Origin: Galdieria sulphuraria
Lineage: Eukaryota > Rhodophyta > Bangiophyceae > Galdieriales > Galdieriaceae
Assembly (NCBI RefSeq): GCF_000341285.1
Contig: NW_005178420.1
Coordinates: 1 to 64,000, forward strand
DNA length: 64,000 nucleotides
Direction of reading: 5' to 3'
The notes beneath the pieces were generated by a model. That model made no database searches, had not been told where the DNA came from, and saw nothing but the letters and a program-made list of their open reading frames with translations. This document shows, in pieces, positions 21,078 through 33,557 of the stretch. How positions within the stretch are numbered: position 1 is the first letter of the stretch; every line of letters begins with the position of its first letter. The position numbers were made by a program, and so were the translations under genes.

Positions 21078-21915
21078 TGTCCCAAAAATAAATTTTTAGC
21101 TAGAGATAAGCTGCATTGCTTGCAAAAAATGGAAAACTTTCATAAATTGCTATGGATGAGGTTCAAGATACCATCAAAGAAAACAAGCTGAAATTCTCGG
21201 AAAAGTTCGATTCCTTGTTCAAAATACCTTGAAGAAGTCACTTCGATTTTTTAATAAGCTTTAGGAACAGATTAATTTTGTGAAAAACAAAAAATTCCTT
21301 CAAATTAATTTATAATTCCACTTGAAATTGCTTATGCAGCACGATTTTCGTGATTTTAATATCATTAAGTTTAAAATTTTTTAATTGAATTTATTACACT
21401 TGTTCTTTTTAACTTAAGTCTCCGTTGTCTGGAAAGTTAAAAAGAAAATATCTAAAGTCTCCGGAAATGAATTTCGCTGATTTTGCTGCCAAACTTTGAA
21501 CTTTTGTTGGAATTATTTACAGCTGTAAACGAGTTTTTAATTTAATTATTATATTTGTACGAAGTTTATTATTTTAGGGATTGTACATGAAAACTATATC
21601 ATGAACGTTTTATTTATGTCTCTATTTCGCGGTCCACAAGGATACGGCTTTGAAAAGGGTCAGTCTACAGATTTGTGAAAATGCTATATAATAGCTAAAT
21701 AACATTTCGATTTGTGGAAAAATACACTCCGAGTGGTCTTTTCGTCCGTAAAAATTTTTACATATTTTTTTCCGCAACTTCTCTTTTCTCTTAATTACCA
21801 TTTTCCTTTTTCTATTTTCTCTTTTTTTTGAATTACATTTTAGTGGTTTCGTTTTTGGATTGAGTACACATCTTTTGTAGAGGAACACAAACAAACTTTA
21901 TTCACTATCAGTGAA
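21078..21915. other. AT-rich gene-poor region
   Basis: About 840 bases, strikingly AT-rich with homopolymer T runs (for example around 21825). Small frames such as 21622-21894 on - are low-complexity Lys/Arg strings and look spurious. No RNA gene, repeat or mobile element was recognised. Confidence 0.5.
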
Positions 21916-23097
21916 TTAAAAAGCAGGCTCGATAAGTTGAGTTGGGAAAAACACTAGAGCGGGAGAGATGGTAGGGATGCTGAGTTGTCCGGAAGATCCT
22001 TCACTTTCCTCATTGAGCGAGTTGACACCTGCTGGGCTGTAGCTATATGAAGGCACTTCAATAGTGGATTCACCCGATGCGACCTGGTAGTTTCCTGACT
22101 CTCCTACAGTCTCACCACTTTGAGTTACACCTGCGGCTATACCACTTGATGAAGGTTGAATATATCCAAAGGAAGTACCTTCCTCATAGTTCCTACGAAG
22201 AGGATAGCTTTGTTTTAACTCTAGGAAATACATGACTATTTTCTACCTACTGTGGCTGGGAAGAAGAAGAAGATCTAGAATAGTAATAGTAAACTGGAGC
22301 AAATGAAGGCTCGATAAGTTGAGTTGGGAAGTACACTAGTGCAGGTGAGGTAGTAGGGATGCTGAGTTGTCCGGAAGATCCTTCACTTTCCTCATTAAGC
22401 GAGTTGATTCCAGTAGAGCCATAGTTTACTGAGGGTACTTCAATCGTGGATTCACCCGAAGCGGCTTGATAGTTTCCTGCTTGTCCTGAGCTCTCACCAC
22501 TTTGAGACACACCTGCGGCTATACCACTTGCTGAAGGTTGAATGTATCCATACGAAGTGCCTTCCTCATAACTCCTACGAAGAGGATAGCTTTGTTTTAA
22601 CTCTAGGAAATACATGACTATTTTCTACCTACCCTGACGGAGAAGAAGAAGAAGATCTAGAATAGTAATAGTAAACTGGAGCAAATGAAGGCTCGATAAG
22701 TTGAGTTGGGAAGTACACTAGTGCAGGTGAGGTAGTAGGGATGCTGAGTTGTCCGGAAGATCCTTCACTTTCCTCATTAAGCGAGTTGATTCCAGTAGAG
22801 CCATAGTTTACTGAGGGTACTTCAATCGTGGATTCACCCGAAGCGGCTTGATAGTTTCCTGCTTGTCCTGAGCTCTCACCACTTTGAGACACACCTGCGG
22901 CTATACCACTTGCTGAAGGTTGAATGTATCCATACGAAGTGCCTTCCTCATAACTCCTGATAGTGTAAAAAATGAATCTTTGATCTTTGTCTCTAAAGTG
23001 TTACCTACATTCTAGAAACGAGAGGAGCTGCAGCTGCGATACAAATGCAACAGGCTACAATAGAGAGGATAGTAACTTGAGTGTTTGAAAACTTCAT
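21916..23097 (-). CDS. Secreted repetitive protein made of tandemly duplicated exons
   Basis: Four exons (23097-23009, 22956-22633, 22574-22251, 22192-21916; 337 aa). Exon 1 is a signal peptide (MKFSNTQVTILSIVACC...). Exons 2 and 3 are both exactly 324 nt, and exon 4 is a shorter, more diverged copy. Each encodes one 108-residue unit rich in Ser, Gly, Glu and Tyr: YEEGTSYGYIQPSASGI, SGESTIEVPS, NEESEGSSGQLSIPT, YFPTQLIEPSF and a PVYYYYSRSSSSS tail. The two 58-nt introns between the repeats are identical. All junctions have the same phase, so units can be added or lost without breaking the frame. A wall or extracellular matrix role is inferred from secretion and composition. No known family was recognised. 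Confidence 0.8.
22193..22956 (-). repeat. 382-bp tandem exon-intron repeat
   Basis: Two near-identical units of one 324-nt exon plus one 58-nt intron. They differ visibly only at the last few codons of the exon (SPSG versus SQPQ). A third, diverged copy lies at 21916-22192. Near-identity of both exon and intron points to recent duplication or gene conversion. Confidence 0.9.
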
Positions 23098-24121
23098 TCT
23101 TGCAAAATTTCGATTCACAGATATATGCAATTGGTTAAGTGTATTCTACGTATTTAAAGCTTTTCAGACGTCTTTTCGTTGTTGAATCAGCATGAAGGTG
23201 GTTACACGATTAGCTTCCACATAGCAAGGGAATTAGCTCAACCTCTTTTTTTTTATTTTTTGAAATGGACAGGCTATTAACTATTGCAACGTTGTTTAAA
23301 AGCTTACCACATGGCAACGTTCAATCAATTTTTAAGTGAACGGACACTTTGATTGTGTCGGTTGATAGAGTATTCGACAGAAATGAGAGGACATGCAGTC
23401 GCCACGCTGTTTGCATTACGAATCGACAATTAGTAATGTACGACACGTTGGCATGAGCGCCGGTCAGGCAATCGCCACCTGTTCTGTAGTAAGGCCTTGA
23501 AGTGTACTTAGGACTACTAGTGGATATAGAAACTATTTCGTTCTTGAACTGCTCGCTTTATGTCTATAGGCTACCACACCATAGCTTATGAGTTTGAAAT
23601 AGAAAAACTTGGGAAAACAGAGTTCATAGGTTAATAAAGCTAGTAAGGATAGCTATAGAGTTTTCGCAACGGTTCGATTTATTGGAAGAATAGGAGAAGT
23701 TTCTGCAAGGTGACTTCCATATCAATAATAAGTGTATTCTCCAGTGTTGATTTGTCATTTCCAAGGCCCTTTATGACAATATAGATAAAACATTTACCTA
23801 TCTTTATTAGCAACTTTTCCAAAAGATTCAACCTATCTGACAGTACTCATCAGCTACTAAACTAATAATAGCTCGAAACAGTCCTTCACTGGATAAATAC
23901 TAACTTCGGTTTATTTAAAGGATAACTGCTTCGTTTAACTTTCTAGTCGACAAGCACTTGTTTTCAAATAAAGTTTTCTCTGAATGAGCTTGAAATATTG
24001 GCATCTAGAATAGCCTCATAGCTTTTTTTAGAGTTCAGCTATTTACCATTTCTTATCAAACTTTCCACTCATGTGCATTTGAACGAGAGCAACTGACTTG
24101 TATTTTTCCCGGACCATTTAG
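23098..24121. other. Divergent promoter region, about 1 kb
   Basis: Lies between the secreted repeat protein (-) and threonine synthase (+). A more GC-rich patch around 23380-23490 contains two similar ten-mers (CAGTCGCCAC and CAATCGCCAC) about 75 bases apart. A TTTAAATAC-like TATA candidate for the minus gene lies near 23150-23160. No gene was seen. Confidence 0.4.
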
Positions 24122-25747
<1,626 letters not shown>

Positions 25748-25804
25748 CGAACCATTTGTGAAAAACTTGAAATATAAAACAAATTCGTTGTATTTAAACT
25801 TTTT

Positions 25805-25812
25805 TTTGGCGC
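25805..25812 (+). promoter_or_regulatory. E2F-like site
   Basis: TTTGGCGC, preceded by a T run, ends five bases before the ATG of the next gene. A perfect match to the E2F core; its position so near the ATG implies a very short leader if it is functional. Confidence 0.35.
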
Positions 25813-25816
25813 CCAA

Positions 25817-28375
25817 ATGAAATCTTCGAGGATGGATTGGCTGGAACAAGAATTGACTACAGAGATTGATAATCAAAGCACTTTAGAGTGCTTAGAAAAA
25901 CTTGCTCTGTATAGTACAAATATTCGAAAAGAATTTACAGTCGTGGATGAGTGGAAGGTGCTATCGCCAAAGATACGCCATCTTTTGAAAAGCTATGGAG
26001 CTTGCATAAGAAACAGATTACAGGACCTTTCAGTCCTTGAAGACTATCTATTGGCACCTTTACATGATATTCTTTGGAACCTACATGAACTTGCAAACGA
26101 TTTCTGGAAAAAGGAGGTAAACATTGGAGTAGTCTGTTGGACGGTGAGGATCTTTCGAGAAGACCTGAAATCGACGTTGATTATATCTAGGTTTTAATAG
26201 AAATATTAAAAAGTGTGCCTCTGAACAGTCTTCAAGATTCTTTCCTGGAGAAGGTAAGCGAATTTTTAGCTGCTGCTTTACTTCGGCGCCAACTTTTGTC
26301 TAGTTGTGTGTAACTGTCCTACAACTTGTAAGAGAAACATTTGAAAATTGGAGAGCGGTAAGGGTCTATATTGCTCATAAAAGGTCTCTATCGAAGAAAT
26401 ATCTTTATAGATGTCGGAACATTCGTCCTTATCAAAAATGGCTCTCTTCATATGCAAGTTATTTAAGGAGTTGGTGGATTTGGTAAGTAGTGAGAAAGGA
26501 TTTTTATGGGTGGATGTGTTTTTCATGATATACACTTAGTCACTCGATATATTTCTGCAAAATAGTATTCTGCCATATCTACTAGAAACCTGGTGTAAAG
26601 TAAGGCCCTCTTCTTATTTTCAGCTGGCTCTTCTTGAACTAGTGTATATAGGCAATGGCGCATCTCGATCACAGCAAACTTAAGGAAAGTGGATTGGAGT
26701 GTATGATTAGTGTTTCCGATGATTTAACGCAATTAGTTGCTGTGGCTTGTTTTGAAACTCCTAATCTTGTTGGCAAAGTTTGGCTGGACTCTGTAGATGA
26801 GATATATTCTAAAGAAGATTCTTCTAATGTGATCTGCTCAGTCGTTCTTGTTGCAAGCATTCTTAAATATCAAGTAGCTTCCTTTCCTAATACAAAAAAG
26901 AAACTTGAAAATTCTCTATGTATTCTTTTTCATCTTTGTTTATTATTGATTCAAAGGTAAGCAAATTTTTGTTCTGAGTATATTCTTACTCGTTGAAGGC
27001 ATTCTGGGAAGTGTAGAATGTTGATGAACAATTATATTGAAAGAAATCATCTTATAACAAGTTTGGTGTTGCTCATGGAAGACGCTTTAAACTCTTCTTG
27101 TACCAGTATCGCTGTGGACTATTTATTCTTTCATCTCACTGGGAACGATGCCTTTGTTCGGTTGCTATGTATGCTTGTAGTCAAACATGTTATTCGACGC
27201 AAAAAGATACCAAATACCATTTTTAATGACTTGCAACGGAAATTGAATGAGATAATGATCTTTGCGGAACTTTTCGACTGTAAAGCGGTACCTTTGCATC
27301 TGACGCTGCTGAAAAGGGAGTGCTTTGCAAGTAACCTATTTACGGAATCTCCATCATTAGAAGAATCTTCCAAAGAAGAAACCATAATAGGTTCACCTAT
27401 GACGTCTTCCAGGAATGGGTTGACGACTGAAGACTCAAATCAGCTGGACTTTTATGGAATAGAAGAATTTAGGAAAAGAGTGACTAGTAGCTATTCGGAG
27501 TATGAAGCCTATTACTTGTTGTCTTATTTGAATTCACAGAAGTTGTCGCCAACTGAAACTCGTGCTTCTTTGCAACCCATCATGGACTGTGGTACAAGGT
27601 GGAATGGGCTACTTGTACTTGTATGTGAAACGCTTTCCTCGGCTATTCTTAACTATCCTGATTTGACTTTGTATGATACACAGTTTATTTCATTTATCAA
27701 GTCCACTTTTCGAAAAATCACCAGTTTGACCCGCAATGGTGTCAATCATCATTCGGTTCTGTTTGATGCATATTGCTTTTTAGTTTTGATGCAATTGGCA
27801 GCAACTTTTTGTCGCTTTGCTCCAGATACTTGTGTGCAACAGTTAGGAAAAGATCCTTTGCTAGCTGATTGTCTACGAAACACACTACTCAAAGAATCCC
27901 TCATGGAAGTTCCTACCCTGGAAATGGAGATGTTAAAGGAAACTATTTTAACCAAAGCCACTGAATTGAACGGAACCAGGAAGCCAACTGAGAGAGATAT
28001 TGTTAATCTTGATCATTCCGTCAGGAAAGCATCCACTCGACTTTTACTGAGCTCCATTTTGGAATGGACCGAAACCCAATGGGAACAACCTTTGGAGCAA
28101 GTATGGGTACGAATTAGACAGTGCTTCGATGCATTGCTCTTGAAAGAGTCCAGAAACAAACCAGTGGAGTGATTGCAAAAGTGCTCGAGAAAATGTTTAC
28201 ACTCTTAGTGAAGTTTGAACCCAACTCCTATGGGACATTGGCTTGTTCACAGTTCCAAAGCTCGCCATACTTGAATATCTATCAAACGACGATAGGGAAT
28301 GTATCCAGGATCCGTGTATTTCAAGAAACACTCGAGATTGTCATTCTTATGTATCATAAGACTATGTGTGAATAA
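25817..28375 (+). CDS. Unrecognised 725-residue helical protein (eight exons)
   Basis: Exons: 25817-26116, 26191-26253, 26304-26357, 26411-26482, 26540-26599, 26652-26956, 26999-28100, 28154-28375. All junctions keep phase and the introns are 42-75 nt. The protein is almost wholly alpha-helical in character, with leucine-rich amphipathic stretches (LCVTVLQLVRETFENWRA, LLVLVCETLSSAILNYPD, LLCMLVVKHVIRR). It has an acidic linker near its middle and resembles HEAT/ARM-type scaffold proteins. There are no catalytic motifs, signal peptide or membrane helices. Weak similarity of layout to LINES-type proteins was considered, but I cannot support it. The last intron (28101-28153) is needed to reach the final exon; without it the frame ends at 28172. 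An E2F-like site abuts the start. Confidence 0.7.
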
Positions 28376-28421
28376 GACAAAGAATGAGAATGCATCTTTT
28401 CAATGCCCCCTTTTTTGTGGT

Positions 28422-29645
28422 TTATTGAACGTCTTCCTCCAATCCTAAAATATCTGAAATAGTAATTAGACCCGGATGCTCTTTTATAACGTCAGGATAT
28501 AAAGAACTGAGTTGTTCGGCTGATAAACTTGTAGTAACTGCAATACATCGCATTCCTAACATCACAAACATTCGAAACGGTTGTTTAGTATCAACTCACA
28601 CATAAAGTGAAAAACATTCTTACCCGCTTCCTTTGCTGCCTGAATTCCTGCTGTTGCATCTTCAATGACTACGCATCTTTCAGGATTGACTCCCAATCCT
28701 TTGGCAGCTTGTAAAAAGATATCTAACCACCATCATCAGATGAAGAAAGCATCAAAAAGGAGAAACTATCAATCTACCTGGAAATGGTTTCTTTCGCTCA
28801 ATCTGATCGCTCTCCACAATATAATCGAATATTTGTTCATCCAAGCCAATACCCAATAAGTTGGCACGAACTTTGATTCTATCGGCACTAGAGGCAACGG
28901 CAACGAACAGACCTACTTTTTTACAGACGGCTATCAAATCCTTTACTCCAGGATACGAATGCAACTTGCCACTCAACGCATATTGTGAAATATAGATATC
29001 GAAGAAACGCTGCTTGGCTATCACTGGATCGAAATGAGGAACGTTGTACATTTCAGCTACACCTGATAGGAACCGTTCTTCACCTTGACCTGTGAAAGCA
29101 GCAAAATGTTCAGGTTTCACTCGAACGTTGTGATATTGGGAAAACATGGTTGCGGCAGCTAAGCGACTGAGTATTTCAGAATCACATAAAACACCATCCA
29201 TATCGAATAGCACGGCATCATATTTTCTTTCTCCCGATGGAATCAAGGAAACGGTGGTGCTACCAGCTTTGCCAAAGAGACCTTTTTCCATTTCTTGTAA
29301 ATACTCTGATAAAACGGTGTCAGCTAACACGGAGACGGGCACACCTTGGCGTTCTGCTATATCTGATAACTGTTCGTAGTGATCCGATTCCACTGTCAAG
29401 CGAGGTAAGAGATATTTTCTTTTCAAGCCATGTCGTTCTGAAGCGTCATCACAGTGGGTAGAAGGATCGACAGAATTATCAGCTTCGGATTGTTGACTCA
29501 ACCAAGGTACAAAAGTTTCTAAACATTTATGCCTCAAGTCAACGTGAGTAAATAAAAAGTGGAATGGAGTAAAACTAGTTTTATGGTATACATGGAAACT
29601 ATGACGGAAGTTTAAATTCACTTGCACAAAACCCAACGCCCTCAT
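28422..29645 (-). CDS. HAD-superfamily hydrolase (beta-phosphoglucomutase-like)
   Basis: Three exons (29645-28778, 28722-28624, 28555-28422; 366 aa). The catalytic core has motif I VLFDMDGVLCDSE (nucleophile and acid/base Asp), motif II VAVASSADRIKV, the Lys region QIERKKPFPD and motif IV CVVIEDATAGIQAAKEAGM. This is the order of subfamily I phosphatases and mutases acting on sugar phosphates or nucleotides. A helical cap lies between motifs I and II. Before the core, ESDHYEQLSDIAERQGVPVS followed by VLADTVLSEYL resembles a ribbon-helix-helix unit. The first 60 residues may be a presequence. The start ATG overlaps the stop of EXO1 (ATGA). Substrate unknown; the related plant SOQ1 protein carries extra domains not present here. 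Confidence 0.82.
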
Positions 29646-31274
29646 TTCCTACTACAAGGAATGGAAGTTCCATCTTGAGATGGCTGATAACGGAAGTGAT
29701 CAAGGTTTCCGTTATCTTTCTCACTGAGCCGATTGATTATATTTTGGTTGGGTTGCAAGATTCCTTTTTCTAAACTCTCCCTTTTACACTTTTTTAGAGA
29801 GCTATTGCAGTCTGAATCAATCATACTTTCCTTGACCTCTTTCCGTTTACCCCGTATCACATTCAGCCACGGAGACGAGACAATGCTAGTAAGATTTCTT
29901 GAAGTTTTAGGCTTTTGGAAAAAATCCAATATACGAATGCGAGGGCAGCAATTGGTTTTGCTAGTAGGTTGACTTGTCACCGATGGGCTTTTGTCTTTCC
30001 TAACAACTATGCCACGTTGTTTTGTGGGAGACTTGACAGTTGTTTGTTCATCCAAACAAGCAGATTTGTTACTTTGTGAATGATCTATAATACATTCCCA
30101 AGTACAAGGATGCAGTCTTCCCTGTGCAATTCCTTGTACTATATCATCCGGAATGAGAGGTCCTAGAAATTCGAGATTGGCATCCACTTTCATCATCGAA
30201 TGCACTAAAGGATCATTCTCACGAAGTTGAGTGAGAAATACAAGTTTCTGATGACGATGGTCGTATACTCGTTGATACTTGAAAGTCATCAGTGCTTTGG
30301 CCATTCTTTCCCTATCATCTTGTTCAACTTGAAACTTTGGATTATTCTTGAGGAACCAAAATACTCGATCCAATGTGTGGTAACGTTTTACAATTTCATG
30401 TGCCTTTTTGATTCCCAATCCTCGAATTCCCGGAAAGAAGTCACATCCTGCAATGATACTCATCAATTGCAACATATCTTGTGTAAAATAGGACAATGCG
30501 AGTCCTTCAAGAGCACCCAAGTTTTTACGAGAAATAAGAAATCCATCTCCCGAACGACCCATTTTATATATGATTCGATTCACTCCATAGGCAATCAAGT
30601 CAGAATCTTCTGTAATCACTGCATCCACTTCATTTTGAAAACAAAGCCAGGCCAGTTGTGCATCTGCCTCATAAGGAGCAACGGTAACTGCGATTCCCAT
30701 TTCTATCAAAACCTAGACGAGATAAGATAGCAACGATGACCATTTTGATAGATACATACCTGCGACACTTGATGTGCCATGATAGGAGTAATATTTACAG
30801 CTCTTTGAAAACACTCTACGGCATGAGTCCATTTCTTTTCTTTCATTAACTTTTTCCCTTTTTCTAAATACATTTCCCTAGATTCTCTTCTTATGGCTTC
30901 GGTTTCACTTTTCACGGGTAACCTAGCACCATCGAATACGACTACAGGAACCACATTGTAATAGAGTAACATCTTTATCCTTTCTATGAAATAATCCAAA
31001 TATCTAAAGTTTGTAGAAGATATTATATAGCTGCAAGGTTTTGTCACATACAGCGGTTTACCTGGAAGTAGATACTCCAGTACATAGTTCTAAGGCACAT
31101 CCAAAAGCACCCTTGTGCAACCAACTATATCCATCTATACCCACTCTTTTATTGGCAAATTTTTGAATATGAATAGCTTCACTGCGACATGATTGAGATT
31201 GACAAAAGACAAACGGACAAGAAAGGAACCTACGATATTGGTCGCAAAACCGGTAATAACCCTTGTATTCCCAT
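29642..31274 (-). CDS. EXO1: Exonuclease 1-like FEN1/XPG-family nuclease
   Basis: Four exons (31274-31234, 31181-31062, 31003-30760, 30712-29642; 491 aa). 5'-to-3' exonuclease and flap nuclease of mismatch repair and recombination. It starts with MGIQGLLPVLRPIS, followed by VGIDGYSWLHKGAF as in EXO1, and the metal site residues APYEADAQLAWL and DAVITEDSDLIAYG. The AGCDFFPGIRGLGIKKAHEI helix-hairpin-helix follows. The C-terminal third is Ser/Lys-rich and holds RIRILDFFQKP, resembling a PCNA-binding box. Shorter than animal EXO1 (about 850 aa). Its stop overlaps the start of the HAD gene. High confidence. Confidence 0.9.
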
Positions 31275-31349
31275 CTTAGTATCATCAATCCAAAATTCCA
31301 CATTCAATTTAAATCAACTTTTATCGTTTTTGTCCAAAAAGATTATAAA

Positions 31350-31384
31350 ACCCGCCCTTGATCCAAAAATGAGTTTGGGCGGGT
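31350..31384. promoter_or_regulatory. Inverted repeat ACCCGCCC / GGGCGGGT
   Basis: A perfect 8-base inverted repeat (31350-31357 and 31377-31384) in the spacer between the 5' end of EXO1 and the 3' end of the helicase gene, both on the minus strand. The right arm sits in TTTGGGCGGGTCCAAA. It may be a regulator site for EXO1 or an RNA hairpin at the helicase 3' end. Confidence 0.35.
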
Positions 31385-31462
31385 CCAAATGGCATTCGTC
31401 AAGGAATGCAACTCTATCCACTCTCTACATCAAAGTTTTCATTCAAAATTGCATCAACTACT

Positions 31463-33478
31463 TCAATGCCTGTTGAATGAAACGATTTGTTGCGTCTTGT
31501 TATGGACAACAGACAATTTGCGCTTCTCTGCCGCTTCCACAACTTGTATCATCTCTTGGGTTAACTGCTTCACAGGTTTCACTTCAAACTGACTCTTCTC
31601 ACCTAAACCGTACTCAACCAAAGAAGATGCAACCTTTTCAGAAACATCAAACAATGCTTCGTATCCACTGGGATATACGACAACTTTTGAAATGGCCTCC
31701 GTATCTTTTACTAAATCAGGTAACGATTCGGATAAAATGCGACGTAGGAAATGGACACCAAAACCTTTCCTCTTGGCTATGGGTCGATTATCTTGAATAT
31801 GAAAAGTGGCAAAACCATGTTTGGAAGTCAATAGTGACCTATGTTGTACTGTCGAATGAAAACCTCCAAGACGTGCTAACGCTGCTCCTAATAATATCTG
31901 TAACTTTTTCTCCAACTTGGTTTCATTCATAATAGCATCCAATACACTACCATTGGTTACACTGTTATATTGCTGATGGTGGATGTTCTTTATCTTGTCT
32001 TCCAAAATGGGTAACACTTGAGAAACTAAAGAATCAGGAGTACCAAGTACTTTCTTCCAAGAACGCTCCAAGGACACCATCAACAGCTGCTCTGAAGATG
32101 GAGGATGCAACCGTTCAAAACGAATACCAAGCGCTCTTTCCAGTCTCAACAACTTATCCTTTTCTGCTTGAGAATATATCAACATACTTTTACCTTTGTT
32201 TCCAGCTCTACCTGTTCTACCCGAACGATGAACGTACATATCGATGCTTTCTGGAGTGGGAGTTGGAGTATAAGTCATAAGGACAAAATCTACGTTGGGT
32301 ATATCAATTCCTCTAGCAGCAACATCGGTAGCAATCAAGTTACGAAATTTGCCTTTTCGGAAACCATTGATTGCCAACTCTCTTCCATCTTGTGGAATAT
32401 CTCCATGAATAACCGTAGATTCGTCACGAATATATTCCGAAGAGCCGAGCATATCTGCTTCTCTTTTCGTGGGAGTAAAAATGATACACTTTTCTCCCCC
32501 AAATACACTCAAAATGTCTCCAATCACAGCTTCTTTTGCGAAAGGAGGAACTTCAATAGCATAGTGCTTTACATCTTTGGGTATCTTTGCGTCTTTGTCC
32601 TCTCCAACCAAATCAAGAAAGGCTGGGTTCCTCATATTTTTTGCAGATTGTTGTTTGACCCAAGTAGGTAGCGTTGCCGAAAATAACAAAGTTTGTTTGT
32701 TCCCTGAAACTGCAGATAAGATTTGTTCTAACTCACTTGCAAATCCAATTTCCAACATTCTATCTGCTTCATCCAATACAATACATTGCACAAGTTCCAA
32801 ATGTAACAAGTTCTTGCGACACATATCAGCTACACGTCCAGGTGTACCAACAAGAAAGGATAAGCAGTTACGTAATTGTTCTTCTTGAGGTCGATAAGGT
32901 GCTCCTCCGTATATGCAAGCACCTAATAAAGTGGTTTCCAATTTACCAAACTCCTCAAATACTTGCCTGGCCAATTCTCTGGTGGGAGCCAAGACAACGA
33001 TAAAGGGAGAGCCTGTACGTTTGGTATGTGCTTTGAAGTGACCTAAACTGGCCTTTTCTATCAGAGGTAAGACATATGCCAAAGTTTTTCCCGTTCCAGT
33101 TTGCGAACGGACTACGACATCCTTTCCTTGCCAAATAGGATTCCAACATTTTTGTTGTACAGGAAACAAGCGAGTGATGCCCGATGCCTTCAAGCGTTCC
33201 TTTGTTTCTTCACGAATAGGAAGATTGTCTACATAGTGAAGAGCACTCGAATCGTCATCTACTGAACTTACCGAAAGGGTAGAATAACTCGAAGACGCTC
33301 CATAAAACTTCAAATAAAATGAAGATGACCCAACTGTTGTTGTTCTACATTTCCCAAGTGAAAGGTAAATATCATTTTTCCAAATATTCGTTGTAACTGA
33401 ACGACGTTGCAGTGTTGTACAAGTTTTGGCAAACCACTGAGACCATCGCAACGTCGGTGTAAACAACGATCGATTCAT
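31463..33478 (-). CDS. DEAD-box RNA helicase with GUCT domain, organelle-targeted
   Basis: Single exon, 671 residues from the ATG at 33478 (an upstream TTG at 33505 is not used). The Ser/Arg-rich leader suggests import into plastid or mitochondrion. All helicase motifs are present: FPVQQKCW (Q), RSQTGTGKT (I), APTRELA (Ia), VGTPGRV (Ib), LDEADRML (II), LFSATLP (III), IIFTPTKREAD (IV), TDVAARGIDIP (V) and YVHRSGRTGRAG (VI). The C-terminal part (about 530-640) has the GUCT pattern, as in nucleolar DDX21 and chloroplast RH3 helicases. Likely work: ribosome assembly or group II intron/rRNA processing in the organelle. Intronless, unlike most neighbours. Confidence 0.9.
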   Translation of the reverse strand: MNRSLFTPTLRWSQWFAKTCTTLQRRSVTTNIWKNDIYLSLGKCRTTTVGSSSFYLKFYGASSSYSTLSVSSVDDDSSALHYVDNLPIREETKERLKASGITRLFPVQQKCWNPIWQGKDVVVRSQTGTGKTLAYVLPLIEKASLGHFKAHTKRTGSPFIVVLAPTRELARQVFEEFGKLETTLLGACIYGGAPYRPQEEQLRNCLSFLVGTPGRVADMCRKNLLHLELVQCIVLDEADRMLEIGFASELEQILSAVSGNKQTLLFSATLPTWVKQQSAKNMRNPAFLDLVGEDKDAKIPKDVKHYAIEVPPFAKEAVIGDILSVFGGEKCIIFTPTKREADMLGSSEYIRDESTVIHGDIPQDGRELAINGFRKGKFRNLIATDVAARGIDIPNVDFVLMTYTPTPTPESIDMYVHRSGRTGRAGNKGKSMLIYSQAEKDKLLRLERALGIRFERLHPPSSEQLLMVSLERSWKKVLGTPDSLVSQVLPILEDKIKNIHHQQYNSVTNGSVLDAIMNETKLEKKLQILLGAALARLGGFHSTVQHRSLLTSKHGFATFHIQDNRPIAKRKGFGVHFLRRILSESLPDLVKDTEAISKVVVYPSGYEALFDVSEKVASSLVEYGLGEKSQFEVKPVKQLTQEMIQVVEAAEKRKLSVVHNKTQQIVSFNRH

Positions 33479-33557
33479 TTCCCCTTTTCTTTCATGGATG
33501 GACAACGGCCATTTTTTATCTCACCGACCACCACGTGGACTATGAAGCAACAAACTC

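Noticed and set aside
21622-21894. Lys/Arg-rich minus frame
   Set aside because: Translation of T-rich, low-complexity DNA without start context or motif.
21916-22956. Possible CRISPR or satellite array
   Set aside because: The repeat unit is 382 bp with an open frame, splice signals and signal-peptide exon; eukaryotic exon duplication explains it.
25816-28172. Gene 25817 ending at the stop at 28172
   Set aside because: A 53-nt intron (28101-28153) with good signals removes that stop and joins a coding-like last exon in phase.
31477-33003. Several long + strand frames
   Set aside because: All lie opposite the intact DEAD-box helicase exon and lack motifs.
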